Source of the DNA: Fodinibius salinus
Lineage (GTDB): Bacteria; Bacteroidota; Rhodothermia; Balneolales; Balneolaceae
Length of the DNA: 64,000 nt
NCBI RefSeq assembly: GCF_008124865.1
Contig: NZ_VNHY01000001.1
Coordinates: 558,001 to 622,000 of the forward strand
Reading direction: 5' to 3'
The position numbers and the translations under genes are program-made. The notes under the pieces were generated by a model, which was not told where the DNA came from, made no database searches, and worked only from the letters and a program-made list of their open reading frames with translations. Shown here one piece after another: positions 28,082-35,325 of this stretch. The first letter of the stretch is position 1; each line of letters begins with the position of its first letter.

Positions 28082-28669
28082 ATGACTCTTTCTCTTCTTC
28101 TAAACATTGCTACTACAATTGCAGTAATAATCGGAGCATATGTAGCATTGAGAGGATTAGGAGAATGGAAAAAACAATTGAAAGGAAATACGGAATACGA
28201 TCTAGCTAGAAGAACGTTGATCAAGACTTTTAAGGTTAGAGATGCTTTTCTACAAGTCAGGAATCCATTTATGAGTTTAAAAAAAGAAGAAGGAGAAGAA
28301 GATTTAGTAAAAGCAGAACAACGTGAGTTTCAGAAAAGACTGGATAAGCTACACTCTCAGTGGTCTGAACTATATGTAGAAATACTTGAAACTGAGGCAA
28401 TTTATGGGCGTGAAACTAAAAACATCTTTCAATCATTAATTGATTGTAAAAAAGAACTCGAATCAGATATTTGGATGTATTTTTGGCTGAAAGGAGCTTA
28501 CGCTGGACCTGGCGCAACAGTTGATGACAATCCTGAGAGAGTTGAAGCAAATAGGAGAAAAGTATTTCAACAATCTAAAGACCCTGAAAAGGATGAGATT
28601 ACAAAAGAATTAAACAGTGCAGTTTCTAAAATCGAAGAATTCTTTAGACCTAAATTAAAAATGAAATAG
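28082..28669 (+). CDS. Unknown protein with one N-terminal helix (cassette 2)
   Basis: A 195-residue protein. Residues 3-22 form a single transmembrane helix (LSLLLNIATTIAVIIGAYVAL), so it is anchored with the rest in the cytoplasm or periplasm. The remainder is helical and charged, with LARRTLIKTFKVRDAFLQVRNPFMSL, a long helix ending QWSELYVEILETEAIYG, and IWMYFWLKGAYAGPGATVDDN. No catalytic pattern is evident, and I do not recognise the family. Composition is AT-rich like its neighbours in the array. It fills its cassette on its own, with 22 bp before the start. Confidence 0.75.
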   Translation: MTLSLLLNIATTIAVIIGAYVALRGLGEWKKQLKGNTEYDLARRTLIKTFKVRDAFLQVRNPFMSLKKEEGEEDLVKAEQREFQKRLDKLHSQWSELYVEILETEAIYGRETKNIFQSLIDCKKELESDIWMYFWLKGAYAGPGATVDDNPERVEANRRKVFQQSKDPEKDEITKELNSAVSKIEEFFRPKLKMK

Positions 28670-28675
28670 TAAGTT

Positions 28676-28796
28676 GGCTAACCCGCGCATTAAGTGGGAC
28701 GCCCCTCTGCTGGTTTCGATTGGTCAGTGTCTATAGTACATTTTAAACCAAATTCAACGCTGTTTTGCACGCCCCTTATGCGCAATGTCGTTAGAG
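28676..28796 (+). repeat. attC2: attC site of cassette 2
   Basis: 121 bp from GGCTAAC (28676-28682) to GTTAGAG (28790-28796). The left arm, extended to GTTGGCTAAC, is an exact 10-base complement of the cassette start GTTAGCCAAC at 28053. Inner arms are GCGCATTAAG and CTTATGCGC. Confidence 0.9.
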
Positions 28797-28819
28797 TGCT
28801 TCGATCAATTTCTGAAAAT

Positions 28820-29038
28820 ATGCTAAATACGTTGGCAATTTTATTCATTAAACTCTATCAAGCTAGACCCAAGAGACGTTCGTTCGGAGTTTGCAAATTT
28901 GAACCAACTTGCTCGGAATATTCGAAACAATGTTTCAAACGATTTTCTTTTTGGAAAGCTATCAAACTTGCGAGAGATAGATTACATCGATGTAATGCTA
29001 ATCTCCCAAAAGAAATAGATCATCCACCTAAATCTTAA
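28820..29038 (+). CDS. yidD: YidD-like membrane insertion factor (cassette 3)
   Basis: A 72-residue YidD/DUF37 protein, thought to assist YidC-dependent membrane protein insertion. The signature is FEPTCSEYSKQCFKRF with the preceding conserved Cys (VCKFEPTC), followed by FWKAIKLARDRLHRCN. The start at 28820 gives the normal N-terminus with a short hydrophobic helix (LAILFIKLYQ); upstream codons in frame belong to the attC. Host YidD is normally encoded beside rpmH and rnpA, so a cassette copy is an extra one. It shares its cassette with the DUF4177 gene 15 bp downstream. Confidence 0.88.
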   Translation: MLNTLAILFIKLYQARPKRRSFGVCKFEPTCSEYSKQCFKRFSFWKAIKLARDRLHRCNANLPKEIDHPPKS

Positions 29039-29053
29039 TTAATTCATTTATTT

Positions 29054-29248
29054 ATGAGACGATACAAAATAGTCCCATTTTCAACTGGTTGTTTTACTGG
29101 CAATCTTGACCATAACCAGATGGAACAAGTTATTAATCAAGCCGCTGAAAAAGGATGGGAATTGGAAAGAACTATTCATGAAACAAGATCAATTGCAATT
29201 ATTTTCAGCAAAGAAACTCACTTCTTAATCTTTTCAAGAGAAGCATAA
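29054..29248 (+). CDS. DUF4177-like small protein (cassette 3)
   Basis: A 64-residue protein with a DUF4177-type pattern: RRYKIVPFSTG at the start, LDHNQMEQVINQAAEKGWELERTIHE in the middle (the EGWEL-type motif) and a closing beta strand IAIIFSKETHFLIFSR. The family function is unknown. It is encoded 15 bp after yidD within the same cassette, so the two genes move together and are probably co-translated. It is soluble with no signal peptide. Confidence 0.75.
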   Translation: MRRYKIVPFSTGCFTGNLDHNQMEQVINQAAEKGWELERTIHETRSIAIIFSKETHFLIFSREA

Positions 29249-29254
29249 TCAGCA

Positions 29255-29384
29255 CTCTAACCCGCGCATTAAGTGGAACGTGCCTCGCCGTCGGCTGCCG
29301 GTTTTTATTTTGTCAGTTCCGTAGTACATTTTAAAACAAATTCAGCGTCATTTTGCACGCCCCTTATGCGCAAGGTCGTTATAT
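29255..29384 (+). repeat. attC3: attC site of cassette 3
   Basis: 130 bp from CTCTAAC (29255-29261) to GTTATAT (29378-29384). The left arm AGCACTCTAAC is an 11-base complement of the cassette start GTTAGAGTGCT at 28790. Inner arms GCGCATTAAG and CTTATGCGC are conserved. Confidence 0.9.
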
Positions 29385-29417
29385 GGCTTGCTTCACAAAC
29401 TAAATCCTTAAAATATT

Positions 29418-29612
29418 ATGAGCTCAAAAAATTCAGTGAATAAAAAATTTTCTTCTTGGTTTTCAGTAGGGTGCATGTTTGAAACCCTGGGTATCTTAGA
29501 AAATCCTATACTTTCATCGGTTTTCGGGATAGAGATTCCTAAATACCTTCCCATTATTTTTATTGTTATTGGTATAGCTTGTATTGTAATTTCTATGAAG
29601 TATCTAAAGTAA
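29418..29612 (+). CDS. Small membrane protein, unknown (cassette 4)
   Basis: A 64-residue protein with a basic N-terminus and one clear C-terminal transmembrane helix (YLPIIFIVIGIACIVISM); a weaker hydrophobic stretch (SWFSVGCMFETLGIL) precedes it. No family is recognised. It is the only frame in the shortest cassette of the array (412 bp) and points in the same direction as the others, starting 33 bp into the cassette. Very AT-rich. Confidence 0.6.
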   Translation: MSSKNSVNKKFSSWFSVGCMFETLGILENPILSSVFGIEIPKYLPIIFIVIGIACIVISMKYLK

Positions 29613-29668
29613 ATTTAAGCACAGAGATGCATTTAAATTAGTTAGTTAACTTAAAATGAGGTTAGCCC

Positions 29669-29796
29669 ATATAACCCGCGCATTAACTCGGACGTGGCTC
29701 GCCTATCCTTTGCTCCTCTTGGTTTTAAGTCTCTTATTTGGTTAGTTGTTCATTCAACATTAATCCGTGCGCCCGTTACGCGTAATGTCGTTAGGT
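29669..29796 (+). repeat. attC4: attC site of cassette 4
   Basis: 128 bp from ATATAAC (29669-29675) to GTTAGGT (29790-29796). CCATATAAC is a 9-base complement of the cassette start GTTATATGG at 29378. It is the most divergent of the five: the inner arms read GCGCATTAAC and GTTACGCG. Confidence 0.88.
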
Positions 29797-29878
29797 AGAT
29801 CGATTTTATAATTGCCAGAAATCTATCTGCTTTTATTAATTACTCTGTTTCACCATAACCAAAAAATGTTACCTCTTT

Positions 29879-30319
29879 ATGATGCCAAATATCTTATCGG
29901 GATATGAATTAGTATTCCTTATCGATGTCGTCTTATCTCTCCTGGCGGGTTTTAGTATTGGAGCTGAACGAGAATCCAGAGGCAAGGATGCAGGTATAAG
30001 TACCCACAGCCTGGTCATTACCGGTGCTATGCTTTTTACTTTTTTATCGATGAGAGTAGATCCTTCCTCACAATCCCGTATAGCAGCACAAGTTGTAACG
30101 GGCATTGGCTTTTTGGGTGCCGGATTAATACTCAAAGAAGGTGCGACAGTAAAAAATCTAACCACGGCAGCCAGTATATGGTTCGCGGGAGCAATCGGCA
30201 TGAGCTTTGGGTTTGGATATCACGTTATTGGAATCATTGCCACTGTTATTTCAGGTATTATTCCCAGGCTAGCTCACCTTAGCAGAAGAAATCAAAGACC
30301 GAAAGAAAATAAAGATTGA
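29879..30319 (+). CDS. MgtC/SapB family membrane protein, short form (cassette 5)
   Basis: A 146-residue protein made only of the membrane domain of MgtC: SLLAGFSIGAERESRGKDAGISTHSLV, the RIAAQVVTGIGFLGAGLILKEG signature, and LTTAASIWFAGAIGMSFGFGY. Four to five helices are visible. The cytoplasmic ACT-like C-terminal domain of Salmonella MgtC is absent, as in many short bacterial homologues. MgtC proteins affect Mg starvation responses and ATP synthase regulation. Two adjacent ATGs make the start uncertain by one codon. Its codon content is less AT-biased than cassettes 1-4, which hints at a separate origin. Confidence 0.9.
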   Translation: MMPNILSGYELVFLIDVVLSLLAGFSIGAERESRGKDAGISTHSLVITGAMLFTFLSMRVDPSSQSRIAAQVVTGIGFLGAGLILKEGATVKNLTTAASIWFAGAIGMSFGFGYHVIGIIATVISGIIPRLAHLSRRNQRPKENKD

Positions 30320-30429
30320 GCCTTAACTTACAGTCTACTTTTATTGTAATCCATTCCAACTAGTTCTTTATCTGAAAACAAATCTAAAGATAAAACCTAT
30401 TTATATTTTTCTATTTGAACTCTACAGCT

Positions 30430-30559
30430 ACCTAACCCGCGCATTAAGTGGGACGTGCCTCCCGTTGGCTGCCGGTTTCGATTTTGTCAGTTTCCGTAGT
30501 ACATTTTAAAATAAATTTAACGCTATTTTGCACGCACCTTATGCGCTAGGTCGTTGGGG
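30430..30559 (+). repeat. attC5: attC site of cassette 5
   Basis: 130 bp from ACCTAAC (30430-30436) to GTTGGGG (30553-30559). CTACCTAAC is a 9-base complement of the cassette start GTTAGGTAG at 29790. Inner arms GCGCATTAAG and CTTATGCGC are conserved. Confidence 0.9.
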
Positions 30560-30682
30560 CAAGTGAACCCTAAGAAATATTCGACCTCCAGATAAAAGAT
30601 AAAGTGTAACTTTTAATTCTGAATTTCGAATAATTATCTTACTCATCATAAGTCATAAGTAAAAAACTAGAAATATTTTGCT

Positions 30683-31105
30683 ATGGAGCAACAAAATGAG
30701 TCTGACCAACAAACAATTTTTAATACTAAACTATTAATGATTTCCAGTTCCATTTTCTTAGGATTGCTGGGCATCATGGCTTCTTTTCTTTCTCAGGAGG
30801 TTCTTGAATATTATGGGCATTCAGCTAATGGGATGGGACTGATCTTAATGAACATCACGGGAGCCCTATACTTAGGATTTGCAGTTCTCAATTGGATGGC
30901 ACGGGGCAATATTATTGGAGGTATTTATAGCCGACCTGTTGCCATTGGAAACTTTCTTCATTTCTTCTTTGTGGCGATCGCACTTCTAAAATTTCTTATC
31001 ACTAAGCCCATCACTTCAGAAATCTTAACAGGTGCAATCATATATTCGATCTTTGCCGTATGCTTTGGCTACATTCTTTTTGCTAAGGGTGAATCTTGTA
31101 GTTGA
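30683..31105 (+). CDS. Four-helix membrane protein, unknown (terminal cassette)
   Basis: A 140-residue protein with four predicted transmembrane helices: LMISSSIFLGLLGIMASFL, GLILMNITGALYLGFAVL, the AIGNFLHFFFVAIALLKFLI segment and ILTGAIIYSIFAVCFGYILF. The pattern is like small integral proteins found in many genomes without a known role. It begins 124 bp after the fifth attC and is the last gene of the array. No attC with an arm complementary to its cassette start (GTTGGGGC) follows, so it may be fixed in place. The function is not known. Confidence 0.7.
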   Translation: MEQQNESDQQTIFNTKLLMISSSIFLGLLGIMASFLSQEVLEYYGHSANGMGLILMNITGALYLGFAVLNWMARGNIIGGIYSRPVAIGNFLHFFFVAIALLKFLITKPITSEILTGAIIYSIFAVCFGYILFAKGESCS

Positions 31106-31118
31106 GAATATAGAACTT

Positions 31119-31160
31119 ATTCTAATCCGTACATGAACCTGGCACTCGCCCCTCTCCTGC
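31119..31160 (+). repeat. Possible degenerate attC after the last cassette gene
   Basis: TTCTAATCCGTACATGAACCTGGCACTCGCC resembles, with several changes, the left part of the attC sites (TCTAACCCGCGCATTAAGTGG...CTCGCC). The expected right half and complementary arm are missing, so it would be inactive. A GTTGGGG heptamer at 31273-31279 repeats the right arm of attC5 and could be an old boundary. Confidence 0.3.
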
Positions 31161-31344
31161 CAACTTGTAGCTAATTAAGACTGTATACACGTTAAACAAT
31201 AAAATTTTCCATTTGTGTTTGCCTCCTACTGTATTTTTTGCAATAGAATCGATGGGGAATGACAACGAAGAGTTGGGGGAAGTTAAATCTTATTATTAAC
31301 TTTACAGAGTGTTTTTTAACTATCTTAAATAAACAAGAAGCATT

Positions 31345-32244
31345 TTGGATACCTTAGATTTAGGTCAGGTTAAAGCTGTTGACCAAGTGGGTGTTGAAGA
31401 GCGTGTAGCCCGCCTCAATAGCCGAAGTATTAAAAAAGAGTCAAAGATTCAGGCACTTACTCTGGCTTTGAGCATGGTGGATTTGACCACTTTAGCCGGC
31501 ATGGATACCCCCGGAAAGGTGACTCAACTTTGCCAAAAAGCCAAAGAACCGCATGCGGAGTTGCCGGAGCTACCTTCTGTAGCTGCAGTTTGTGTTTATC
31601 CCAACATGGTGAAAGTTGCCCAAAAGGCACTTCGTGGTACCGATATAAACATCGCCAGTGTCTCTACCTCCTTCCCCAGCGGCATGAATACCCTGGAAGC
31701 CAAAATTGAGGAAACCCAAAAAGTAGTAAGAGACGGGGCCGATGAGGTAGATATGGTAATATCGCGGGGAGAGTTTTTAAAAGGCAACTATGAATACGTA
31801 TATGATGAAATTGTGGCTATCAAAGAAGCATGCGGAGAAGCTCATTTGAAAGTCATTTTAGAAACCGGCGAACTGCAGACCTACGAAAATGTCCGCAAGG
31901 CAAGCAAGTTGGCCATGCAGGCTGGGGCTGACTTCATCAAAACGTCGACAGGAAAGATGAGTCCTGCAGCCACCCAACCGGTGACCTTAGTAATGCTGGA
32001 AGCCATTCGCGACTACTATTACAATACCGACCGCATGGTGGGGATGAAACCCGCCGGCGGAATCCGCAAAGCCAAACAGGCTATACAATACCTTATACTT
32101 GTAAAAGAAACACTGGGTTCGCAGTGGCTTACACCTGATTATTTTCGATTTGGAGCAAGTTCATTAGTCAACGACTTGTTAATGCAGATCGTTAAGCAGA
32201 AGACGGGCGTATATCAGAGTCCGGATTATTTTTCTAATGATTAA
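31345..32244 (+). CDS. deoC: Deoxyribose-phosphate aldolase
   Basis: A 299-residue class I aldolase that splits 2-deoxyribose 5-phosphate into acetaldehyde and glyceraldehyde 3-phosphate. The Schiff-base lysine lies in ADFIKTSTGK, with VCVYPNMV, DEVDMVISRGEFLKG and KVILETGEL as further family blocks. It has an N-terminal extension of about 50 residues compared with short E. coli-type enzymes. The start is TTG at 31345 with AAGAAG upstream; no ATG in frame fits. Two aldehyde dehydrogenase-type genes follow at once, consistent with removal of the acetaldehyde product. Confidence 0.93.
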   Translation: MDTLDLGQVKAVDQVGVEERVARLNSRSIKKESKIQALTLALSMVDLTTLAGMDTPGKVTQLCQKAKEPHAELPELPSVAAVCVYPNMVKVAQKALRGTDINIASVSTSFPSGMNTLEAKIEETQKVVRDGADEVDMVISRGEFLKGNYEYVYDEIVAIKEACGEAHLKVILETGELQTYENVRKASKLAMQAGADFIKTSTGKMSPAATQPVTLVMLEAIRDYYYNTDRMVGMKPAGGIRKAKQAIQYLILVKETLGSQWLTPDYFRFGASSLVNDLLMQIVKQKTGVYQSPDYFSND

Positions 32245-32262
32245 TTATAGATTTTGACAGTT

Positions 32263-33786
32263 ATGGATGACGAAAAACAAACTGCTGATGCCGAAACGGT
32301 GGAAAAAGGGTTTAAACCTTCATCGCCCAACAGTAAGCTCGATTTTAATGGATTCTGGGAATATGATGATGCTCCACAAAGTACCGATTCTGTCGATATA
32401 GAAGAACAGTATAATTTATTTATAGACGGAGAATTTGTAAGTCCTACTAAGGGAAGATATTTCGAATCTATAAATCCCGCTACTGAACAGTCATTAACAT
32501 CCTTTGCTGAAGCAACCAAACAGGATGTGGATAATGCTGTTGAGGCAGCGCGTAAAGCCTTTGAAGGAAGCTGGTCAACCATATCAGCCAAAGAGCGTGG
32601 TAAATATATATTTCGCCTTGCTCGCTTAATTAAAGAACGGGCTCGTGAATTTGCCATCCTTGAATCGATGGACGGTGGTAAGCCTATTAGAGAATCTCGT
32701 GATGTGGATGTACCGTTAGCTGCTGCGCATTTTTTCTACTATGCCGGCTGGGCTGATAAACTGGAATATGCCTTCCCTGCCCGCAAGGCTGAGCCTTTAG
32801 GTGTGGCAGGACAGATTATTCCCTGGAACTTTCCACTGCTGATGCTGGCATGGAAAATTGCTCCTGCCCTTGCTACAGGCAATACTGTGGTGCTCAAGCC
32901 TGCCGAGTCTACTTCTTTGACAGCCTTAAAGTTTGCTGAACTCTGTAGGGACGCCGGACTGCCGGATGGGGTTGTTAACATTGTGACCGGTGCCGGACAA
33001 ACAGGTTCGCAAATCGTCAATCACGATGACATCGATAAAATTGCGTTTACCGGATCTACAAAAGTCGGAAAGATTATCAAAAAATCACTGGCCGGAACGG
33101 ATACCAAATATACATTAGAACTTGGCGGTAAGGGACCCAACATTATTTTTGAGGATGCCCCTATTGACCAAGCTGTGGAAGGCATTATTAATGCGATATT
33201 CTTTAACCAGGGGCATGTTTGCTGTGCCGGTTCCCGCCTGTTTGTACAGGAAGGTATTGCCGATGAAGTTATACAAAAACTCCGCGACCGCATGGAGACA
33301 CTTATTGTCGGGGATCCACTGGATAAAAATACAGATATTGGTGCTATTAACTCTGAACAGCAATACAATAAAATAAATGAATATCTGGAGGTTGGCGTTA
33401 ATGAAGGGGCTGACATGTATCAGAACTCTTGTGAGCTACCCGAAAAAGGATACTACTGCCGCCCTACCCTGTTTACGAATGTCAGCCAATCCAACAAAAT
33501 TGTGCAGGAAGAAATTTTCGGTCCTGTACTCACTATCCAAACATTCCGGACGGTTGAAGAGGGAATCGAAAAAGCTAACAATACGCCTTATGGATTGGCC
33601 GGTGGCGTATGGACTGACAAAGGATCCAAGATATTTAATGTGAGCAGTAATATTCGCAATGGCATTGTCTGGGCTAATACGTACAATAAGTTTGATCCCA
33701 CTTCTCCCTTTGGAGGATATAAAGAAAGCGGTGAAGGCCGCGAAGGTGGGTTGCACGGACTGTATCCATACGTAAAATTAAAATAG
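32263..33786 (+). CDS. Aldehyde dehydrogenase, catalytically complete
   Basis: About 507 residues of the NAD(P)-dependent ALDH superfamily. The catalytic Cys is in NQGHVCCAGSR and the general-base Glu in the LELGGKGPN block; PWNFPLLMLAWKIAPALATGN and FTGSTKVGK form the cofactor site, and EEIFGPVL with the closing PFGGYKESGEGREGG complete the fold. An acidic N-terminal extension of about 40 residues precedes the domain. The ATG at 32263 is chosen over a TTG three codons upstream. It lies 18 bp after deoC and 24 bp before a truncated ALDH homologue, so it probably oxidises the acetaldehyde made by DeoC. Confidence 0.92.
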   Translation: MDDEKQTADAETVEKGFKPSSPNSKLDFNGFWEYDDAPQSTDSVDIEEQYNLFIDGEFVSPTKGRYFESINPATEQSLTSFAEATKQDVDNAVEAARKAFEGSWSTISAKERGKYIFRLARLIKERAREFAILESMDGGKPIRESRDVDVPLAAAHFFYYAGWADKLEYAFPARKAEPLGVAGQIIPWNFPLLMLAWKIAPALATGNTVVLKPAESTSLTALKFAELCRDAGLPDGVVNIVTGAGQTGSQIVNHDDIDKIAFTGSTKVGKIIKKSLAGTDTKYTLELGGKGPNIIFEDAPIDQAVEGIINAIFFNQGHVCCAGSRLFVQEGIADEVIQKLRDRMETLIVGDPLDKNTDIGAINSEQQYNKINEYLEVGVNEGADMYQNSCELPEKGYYCRPTLFTNVSQSNKIVQEEIFGPVLTIQTFRTVEEGIEKANNTPYGLAGGVWTDKGSKIFNVSSNIRNGIVWANTYNKFDPTSPFGGYKESGEGREGGLHGLYPYVKLK

Positions 33787-33810
33787 AACACAGATTACAC
33801 AGGTACTATT

Positions 33811-34677
33811 ATGTCTGATCGAGTTGAAGTGTTAAAAACGTATAAAACATATATTGGCGGCAATTTTCCTCGTACAGAATCGGGGCGCCATTACGAAGTT
33901 TATGACGGGGATGGAGAAATACTGGCAAATGCTTGCCAGTGTTCCCGCAAAGATGTCCGTGATGCTGTTGTAGAGGCGCGTAATGCTTTTGAAGATTGGA
34001 ATGGTCGTTCAGCCTATAACCGGGGACAAATTTTATATCGTATTGCAGAAATGCTGGAAATGCGTAAAGCCCAATTTGTTGATGAGCTGGAGACCGTTGG
34101 CTATAAAACAAAAAAAGCCGAAGCCGAGGTAAATGCATCTATCGACCGACTCATCTACTATGCCGGATGGTCGGATAAGTACCAACAAGTATTTGGCAGC
34201 ATTAATCCGGTGGCCAGCAACCACTTTAACTTTTCGATGCCCGAACCGATGGGTGTTGTCAATATCTGGGCGCCAGAAGAACGACCGCTATTAGGATTAA
34301 TTTCAGTAATGGCTCCTGTTATTGTAGGTGGGAATACGTGTGTTATTCTTGCGTCCGAAAAATATCCTCTTTCTGCCGTCAGTTTTGCCGAAGTTTTGCA
34401 TTCTTCTGATGTACCAGGCGGCGTAGTTAATATTTTAACCGGTTACCGCGATGAGTTACTGGAACATATGACTACTCACATGGATGTTAATGCGTTTTTC
34501 TACACGGATGAAATTGAACAAGAAAAACGGAAACAAATTGATGAGCATGGCACTTTAAATCTTAAGCGGATTCGATATACGCCCATAACCGATTGGCAAA
34601 GCGAAGAAGCAGAATCCCCTTATTTTATTACTGACTTTCAAGAAACAAAAACCACTTGGCACCCTGTTGGACTTTAA
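33811..34677 (+). CDS. Truncated ALDH-like protein lacking the catalytic Cys region
   Basis: A 288-residue protein homologous to the first half of aldehyde dehydrogenases: KTYIGGNFPRTESGRHYEVYD, ARNAFEDWNGRSAYNRGQILYRIAEML, the YYAGW stretch, and PEPMGVVNIWAPEERPLLGLISVMAPVIVGGNT. The ELGGK motif and the whole catalytic-Cys domain are absent, and the frame ends cleanly with a distinct tail (KTTWHPVGL), so it is not a simple frameshift. It probably acts as a structural partner of the complete ALDH encoded just upstream. Together they resemble the active plus pseudo-domain layout of ALDH16. Confidence 0.85.
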   Translation: MSDRVEVLKTYKTYIGGNFPRTESGRHYEVYDGDGEILANACQCSRKDVRDAVVEARNAFEDWNGRSAYNRGQILYRIAEMLEMRKAQFVDELETVGYKTKKAEAEVNASIDRLIYYAGWSDKYQQVFGSINPVASNHFNFSMPEPMGVVNIWAPEERPLLGLISVMAPVIVGGNTCVILASEKYPLSAVSFAEVLHSSDVPGGVVNILTGYRDELLEHMTTHMDVNAFFYTDEIEQEKRKQIDEHGTLNLKRIRYTPITDWQSEEAESPYFITDFQETKTTWHPVGL

Positions 34678-34684
34678 AAACTTT

Positions 34685-35254
34685 ATGATTGATTTTCGTT
34701 ATTTAGCTGTCCTTTTCATCATCATTACTATTGGTTTTATAGCCGGTTGTTCTACCACTAAACAACCCCAATCATCGGAGGTATCACCAAAAACTACTAC
34801 AGATAGCACCGCAGAGACCGGAAGCATATCAGAACTTCAACAACTACTTAACAACAATCGGAGTAGTTTAAGTGACGTTTATTTGTCTCAAAAGCATGAT
34901 ATGCCTAAACAATTTACCCAGAAGGCAAGCGAATCTTCGGTAAACAAAAATCCATTTAATGGTTTCCGTGTTCAGATCCTGTCGAGTAGAGATGTCGAAG
35001 TAGCTGATTCTTTGGCTGCTTCATTTCGGGCGTGGGCAGACACAACTATAAACGGCTATAATCCCAGAACATATGTATCATTTAATCAGCCTTATTTTAA
35101 GGTTCGCATTGGCGACTTTCAGGTCAGAGATAAGGCCAATACGTTTTCCAAACTAATCAAAGAGCACTATCCTAAATCGTGGGTAGTACATGATCGTATC
35201 AACCCATCAGATGTCCCCGCGGATACTGCAAGAATAACTACTGAGCAAGAATAA
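34685..35254 (+). CDS. SPOR-domain lipoprotein
   Basis: About 189 residues. The signal peptide ends in a lipobox (IGFIAGC), a Ser/Thr/Pro-rich linker follows, and the C-terminal domain (about residues 95-170) is SPOR-like: FNGFRVQILSSRDVEVADSLAASFRAW, then PYFKVRIGDFQVRDKANTFSKLIKEHYPKSWVV. SPOR domains bind denuded peptidoglycan glycans, often at division sites. ATG at 34685 is preferred; the frame is open upstream from a TTG that overlaps the ALDH-like gene. It is the last gene in the deoC cluster, separated by only 7 bp. Confidence 0.85.
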   Translation: MIDFRYLAVLFIIITIGFIAGCSTTKQPQSSEVSPKTTTDSTAETGSISELQQLLNNNRSSLSDVYLSQKHDMPKQFTQKASESSVNKNPFNGFRVQILSSRDVEVADSLAASFRAWADTTINGYNPRTYVSFNQPYFKVRIGDFQVRDKANTFSKLIKEHYPKSWVVHDRINPSDVPADTARITTEQE

Positions 35255-35325
35255 TTTTGGTGTTTGCAGCATACATTCCGGATTCAGCTTTCAACTGCCA
35301 GTAAATATACTGATGATAAAAGGTA

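Larger units (their letters stand above)
25914..31160 (+). mobile_element. Chromosomal integron: intI, attI and cassette array
   Basis: The integrase, attI and five complete cassettes: 27084-28053, 28054-28790, 28791-29378, 29379-29790 and 29791-30553, then a last gene from 30554 on with no intact attC. All five attC sites are homologous along their length, as in sedentary chromosomal integrons rather than mobile resistance integrons. No transposase or antibiotic resistance gene is present. The right border is approximate. Flanks are housekeeping genes (tadA and deoC). Confidence 0.9.

Noticed and set aside
28694-28819. Longer start for the YidD cassette gene
   Set aside because: The extra 42 codons lie inside attC2, so the conserved-length start at 28820 is preferred.
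25274-31160. CRISPR array or prophage in the accessory region
   Set aside because: The repeats are five attC sites with long gene-bearing spacers of different length, and no phage structural genes are present.
34667-34684. Upstream TTG start for the SPOR lipoprotein
   Set aside because: It would place charged residues before the signal peptide and overlap the ALDH-like gene; the ATG at 34685 gives a normal lipoprotein signal.
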